This document shows, piece after piece, positions 60,654 through 64,000 of a DNA stretch of 64,000 bases. The stretch covers positions 270,526-334,525 of the forward strand of contig JAPMLR010000002.1 of NCBI GenBank assembly GCA_026410415.1, written 5' to 3'. The position numbers and the translations under genes were made by a program. This stretch comes from Denitratimonas yunnanensis (SeqCode) (GTDB lineage: Bacteria; Pseudomonadota; Gammaproteobacteria; Xanthomonadales; Xanthomonadaceae). The notes beneath the pieces were generated by a model. The model was not told where the DNA came from and did no database searches. It was given only the letters and a program-made list of their open reading frames with translations. Each line of letters opens with the position of its first letter. Positions within the stretch are counted from its first letter, which is position 1.

Positions 60654-62831
60654 GAATCCATCGCTGAAGACGCTCATGCCGGCTGGAATGACGGTGACGG
60701 TGATGGCGTTGCCGAAGGTTTGACCACAGTAGTTTCCCACCCGCGCCCGATACTGGCCCGCGCTTGTCGGGCCGACGTTGAGCAGTGTCAGGGTTGCGGT
60801 CGTGGTCCCGGTATAGACGCCGGCAGTGTTGGAAAGATCGACCCAGGTGCTGCCGTTGTGGCGCTGCCAGCGGAAGCTGCGCTCGATATTGGTGCCGCCC
60901 AGAAGCAGGGTCAGGTTGGTGTTGCTGCCTGTGGTGGCCTGGATACTGGCGAGCGTGGCCGAAACCGTGGGCGGGGTGCAGGCGGCATCCCAACTCTGCA
61001 ATGCCTCGCGGATCGGCAGGCGCAGCAGTTCGACGAAGTCGTTGTAGACCTGAGCGGCGTCGTCCGCTTCCGAAGCCCAGTCGCGGAACATTGCCAGGCC
61101 GTAGTCGCGATTCACCACGCCGAAATTGCCGGCCACCACGATACGGTGCGGCACCCTTGCCCAGCCTGCCATCGAGCGCCACGCGACGTTGTCGTAGCCT
61201 TCGGATGGCCAGTCCCAGCTGTAACCGCCAGGCTTCAACGCCAGACGGAAACTGTCGCGAAAATCGTTGCGCTCGTTGGTCTGGAGATTGGTTGCGGCGA
61301 ACTCCGCGTCCATCAGCGCGCGCAGCGCGGGCCATGGGCGAGCTGACGAGTTGCGGTCCTGCGGCCAATTGAGCATGTGTTCGTCGAACAGGCGGTCGCG
61401 CCAGGTGGTGTTGAAGATGGAGCCGTTGCCGATGCGCTCGTACAGGCGCACGGCATCGCGTGCGGTGAATCGATTGAACGGCACGTCGTCGGTGGGCGCG
61501 AAACAGCCGATGTCGTGCAGCACCTCCGTGCCGCTCAGCCCTTGTGCCGCGATGAAGGTGTTGACGCCGCTGAAGGCGGTGCCGCCATCGTCGAGAAGGC
61601 GACGCAGGTGGCGCGTGGCGCGGTTGTCCGATCGACGCATGGTCTGCCGGACGATGTGTCCCAGCGTGCGCTGCGGCCCGGTGGTGCTCTCGTTGCTGTT
61701 CGGGCATGCGTCCGGACTGACCGGGTCGTTGTAGTTTTCCAGCGCATCCAGATCTTCCAGACCTTGCGACGCGCGCAGCATCGTCGCCGCGCTGTGCGCG
61801 ATTTTCAGCGTGCTGGCCGGCTCGAAGCCGTAGTCGTGGTTGAGCGAGGCCAGCACATCGCCACCGGCGCGCTTGATCTGGAAACCGGTGATGCCGCCGG
61901 CCGGGCGACTGTCGAGGATGCCGCGGATGCGGCGGGTTTCGGCATTGACGTTGTCGATCATCGACACCGCGAAGCGGGTTGCGCCATCCCATCTGGCATA
62001 GCGTTTCAGCGTCACCAGCCGCGCACCATGCTGCGCCACGCGCTCGCTCACGCCCTGCGCATCCAGCGCCGGATACCACCAGTGCCCGGCGCCGACCGGT
62101 GCATTCACCCAGATGCCGGAAAAACGCGGCGGTGTCGCGGCGGTGCCGGCCGATTCCAGTTCCAGATCGAGCAGCAGGCTCGGGCTGTTGGCAGCAAGGA
62201 TGTTGCCGATCGTGGTCGGAGTGGCGTTCCAGAAGGTGCCCCAGGTGCGCTGTTCGGCACCGCTGTTGCCGACGGCGACAACGGCGTAGTGCTTCTGCGC
62301 GCCGAGCGTGTAGACCTCCAGATCGATCGGCCGAAGTCCCGGATTCTGGTTCAGCCAGGTGGTGATGTCGGCCTGGCTGGTCCGGACCAGCCAGCCCCAG
62401 CCGGATACGCCGGTGGCGCCACTGTTGGGCACCGTGACGGTGGTGAGGCGCTCCTGGCCGCCGCTTTCATCCACTTCAAGGTCCAGTGGACGCCGGTTGT
62501 TGGCGGTCAGATAGTCGTTGAGCTGGGTGAACGTCTGGTTGTGGACGACGACGGTGCCGGGTGCCGCATGACTGCCGCTGTTGGTGACGGTCACCATGTC
62601 ATAGGTGCTTCCCGTACCAACCCGTTCGAGATTGACGACACGTTGGCCCTGGCCGTTCTGGGCATTGACGGTGCTGGCGCTGGCGCCGTACTGCCAGGTC
62701 CAGCCGGTTTCGATGTCGGAGAAGCGCGTCGGCTGTGCAGCGGCCACGCCGGTGATCAGGCCGAGACACAGTGCAACGACAGGTCGCCATGACAGGCGGG
62801 TAGCAACCGGTGAAAAAACAGAGTGCGACAT
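60648..62831 (-). CDS. Exported serine hydrolase: tandem-repeat, beta-lactamase-like and Ig-like domains, C-terminal VFSDGFE
   Basis: A 727-residue protein with GGAGG and AAGGATC upstream and a signal peptide ending about residue 34 (GLITGVAAA). Residues 38-270 hold repeats of the GWTWQYG / GWGWLVRTSQ type seen N-terminal to polyglycine-hydrolase-like proteins. The beta-lactamase-like core has SxxK in PASTLKIAHSA (Ser about 340) and SDN in RRSDNRATR (about 402). An Ig-like domain follows (about 645-715), and the protein ends SVFSDGFE. It is likely a secreted peptidase or amidase; polyglycine-hydrolase kinship is inferred. The Ig domain and tail suggest surface attachment or sorting. Confidence 0.82.
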   Translation of the reverse strand: MSHSVFSPVATRLSWRPVVALCLGLITGVAAAQPTRFSDIETGWTWQYGASASTVNAQNGQGQRVVNLERVGTGSTYDMVTVTNSGSHAAPGTVVVHNQTFTQLNDYLTANNRRPLDLEVDESGGQERLTTVTVPNSGATGVSGWGWLVRTSQADITTWLNQNPGLRPIDLEVYTLGAQKHYAVVAVGNSGAEQRTWGTFWNATPTTIGNILAANSPSLLLDLELESAGTAATPPRFSGIWVNAPVGAGHWWYPALDAQGVSERVAQHGARLVTLKRYARWDGATRFAVSMIDNVNAETRRIRGILDSRPAGGITGFQIKRAGGDVLASLNHDYGFEPASTLKIAHSAATMLRASQGLEDLDALENYNDPVSPDACPNSNESTTGPQRTLGHIVRQTMRRSDNRATRHLRRLLDDGGTAFSGVNTFIAAQGLSGTEVLHDIGCFAPTDDVPFNRFTARDAVRLYERIGNGSIFNTTWRDRLFDEHMLNWPQDRNSSARPWPALRALMDAEFAATNLQTNERNDFRDSFRLALKPGGYSWDWPSEGYDNVAWRSMAGWARVPHRIVVAGNFGVVNRDYGLAMFRDWASEADDAAQVYNDFVELLRLPIREALQSWDAACTPPTVSATLASIQATTGSNTNLTLLLGGTNIERSFRWQRHNGSTWVDLSNTAGVYTGTTTATLTLLNVGPTSAGQYRARVGNYCGQTFGNAITVTVIPAGMSVFSDGFE

Positions 62832-63055
62832 GATCCTTGCCTCCGACAGCGCGGGCCCGCGAGGGCAGGCGCGTGATTGCGCCTCTTGCATCCAGAACGT
62901 CAAAAGTCCGGATGGGGGGCCACGCGCGGCTCATGCCTGTGTCGGCGTCTTGGCACGTTTGCATTCCGGCCAAAGCCCGGCATCGGCTTCAGGCGGCGGG
63001 ATACTCGGGTGGCGGGAAACACCGCCATGACGCCACGCCCAGCGGACGTCGTGGT

Positions 63056-63793
63056 TCAGGCAACTGCCTGCCGGCGGAACGTCACCACCAGCACGTCGCG
63101 CGCGGCCGGGCGCGCCGGATCGATCGGCTCCACTGCGGTGACGCCATGGAACACGCGCGCATCCTCGACGATGGCGGCATCGAAGGGATGGGTCAGGGTG
63201 AAGCTGCCGAGTTCGGTGCCATCGAGCGCATGGATCGACGTGGTGCCTTCGCGGATGTTGTCGCGCCCGATCATCAGCACCAGCACGAAGTCCACGCCAT
63301 CGCGGTGCATGCCTTCGGGCGTCGGTTGGCCGGGATGCTGCGCCCCTGCCTCGATGCGGAACTGGTGCACTTCGATATGCCAGCCATCGACCTCTGGCCG
63401 AAGGTCGTTGCACACATGCCTAAACCAATACAGCACCGTGCCCAGCGCGGGACCGGCGATCACCTCGTGCGTGATCGGCTCGAACCAGCGCGCGATGCCG
63501 CCGTTCAAACGGTTGTAGTCACGGCTTTGCCAGTGCGGAAGATTGGGGCGTAGCGTCAGCGCGCCATCGCGAGGGGACGCAAACACGGCGAATCGACGAC
63601 GGCGGTAGCGCCCGCCATCGGCCATGTAGGTGTCCAGGTGCAGGTCATCCCAACTGCGGGCGAATTCCGACCAGTCGGCCAGCGAGCCAGCCGAGTGCAG
63701 CCAGCCGCGCATGCGTTCTGCGTCGACGAATGCAAATCCCTGCCGCTCCAGTTCGGCTTCCAGTGCCTGAGCCAGCGGCTGCGAATCATCCAT
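63056..63793 (-). CDS. 2-oxoglutarate/Fe(II) dioxygenase family protein
   Basis: About 245 residues from MDDSQPLAQALEAELERQG. The iron site is visible as His-x-Asp in GMHRDGVDFVLVLMIGR and the distal His in ARVFHGVTAVEP. RYRRRRFAVF near residue 65 and the HQFRIEA strand match the PF10014-type family, whose known members hydroxylate free amino acids such as isoleucine. Substrate here is unknown. The ribosome site is weak, so the start could be somewhat different; a 25-codon longer form is less likely. Same direction as the hydrolase gene, 224 bases upstream of it. Confidence 0.82.
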   Translation of the reverse strand: MDDSQPLAQALEAELERQGFAFVDAERMRGWLHSAGSLADWSEFARSWDDLHLDTYMADGGRYRRRRFAVFASPRDGALTLRPNLPHWQSRDYNRLNGGIARWFEPITHEVIAGPALGTVLYWFRHVCNDLRPEVDGWHIEVHQFRIEAGAQHPGQPTPEGMHRDGVDFVLVLMIGRDNIREGTTSIHALDGTELGSFTLTHPFDAAIVEDARVFHGVTAVEPIDPARPAARDVLVVTFRRQAVA

Positions 63794-63900
63794 GAGGTTA
63801 CTGAGGCCAAGGCCCGGTGCGTGATGGATGCAAAGCGTAATCCATCGCCCCCGACGCAACACCCCCATCGCCGGTCACGGTGCCACAACCCTCCACCCCG

Positions 63901-63987
63901 TCGCGCACGTAGGCGCGACCTACCGCTCGTCGATGTGCCGTGTTGGGCGGAAACCTGACGTCGCGCATCCAAGCGCGACCTACCGCT
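63901..63987. repeat. Edge of an extragenic direct-repeat array
   Basis: TCGCGCAC/TCGCGCAT followed by GCGCGACCTACCGCT occurs at 63901-63927 and again at 63961-63987, a 60-base period, and the window ends in GTAGGTCGGGGCT, the reverse of CCTAC. Such GTAGGTCGCG-type repeats are common intergenic elements in Xanthomonadales. The array probably continues past the window. Confidence 0.7.
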
Positions 63988-64000
63988 GTAGGTCGGGGCT

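Overview
The window looks like a chromosomal segment of a high-GC, ubiquinone-making gammaproteobacterium, most likely from the Xanthomonadales/Lysobacterales (perhaps Rhodanobacteraceae or Lysobacteraceae). This rests on gene content (coq7, class Ia nrdAB, tex, cysB, a dihydrolipoyl dehydrogenase with its own lipoyl domain, a complete leucine/isovalerate cluster, a CrbS/CrbR-like pair) and on short GC-rich intergenic repeats. Placement below class level is inference. I see no rRNA, CRISPR array, prophage or insertion sequence; this is mostly core chromosome.

Layout. 1-2.2 kb: truC (cut by the window edge) and an Lrp/AsnC regulator, divergent from phenylalanine 4-hydroxylase. 2.3-8.1 kb: an ABC exporter, then nrdA and nrdB behind a 457-nt leader rich in inverted repeats. 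8.3-10.5 kb: a MotA/ExbB-like plus MotB/OmpA-like pair of unknown role. 10.5-12.7 kb: cysK divergent from cysB. 12.7-18.1 kb: a large degenerate GGDEF/EAL protein overlapping a hybrid histidine kinase. 18.2-21.5 kb: DUF4126, a tiny oxidoreductase-like protein and tex. 21.8-27.3 kb: a Tat lipoprotein aldo/keto reductase and two S9 peptidase lipoproteins. 27.6-32.3 kb: a four-gene MacAB-like export operon, interrupted by a duplicated 71-bp unit that makes a chain of start/stop-coupled mini-ORFs. 32.4-38.2 kb: DUF2782, class I aldolase, and the CrbR/CrbS-like pair ending tail to tail. 38.3-42.6 kb: coq7, rplM-rpsI behind two promoters, tRNA-Gln(CUG), putP and rluE.

42.7-48.5 kb: a secreted beta-helix protein, a membrane-anchored winged-helix/TPR regulator, a GlcD-like FAD enzyme, and a small membrane protein behind a Fur-like box. 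48.6-51.8 kb: pyruvate dehydrogenase E2 and E3. 52 kb: a small exported protein behind a consensus sigma-54 promoter. 52.3-59.6 kb: the leucine degradation operon liuA-liuB-liuC-liuD-mvaB with a divergent TetR regulator whose likely operator covers the -35 element. 59.6-64 kb: a TauE/SafE permease, a decayed PIN-domain toxin fragment, a secreted polyglycine-hydrolase/beta-lactamase-like protein, a 2OG-Fe dioxygenase, and the edge of an extragenic repeat.

The least explained signals are: (i) the coupled mini-ORF chain made by the 71-bp duplication; (ii) the identical C-terminal heptapeptide VFSDGFE on two otherwise unrelated exported proteins; (iii) the sigma-54 promoter on an orphan 92-residue exported protein; (iv) competing hairpins in the nrdA leader; and (v) the catalytically degenerate c-di-GMP protein tied to a hybrid kinase. 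Domain boundaries and residue numbers are estimates from reading the translations.
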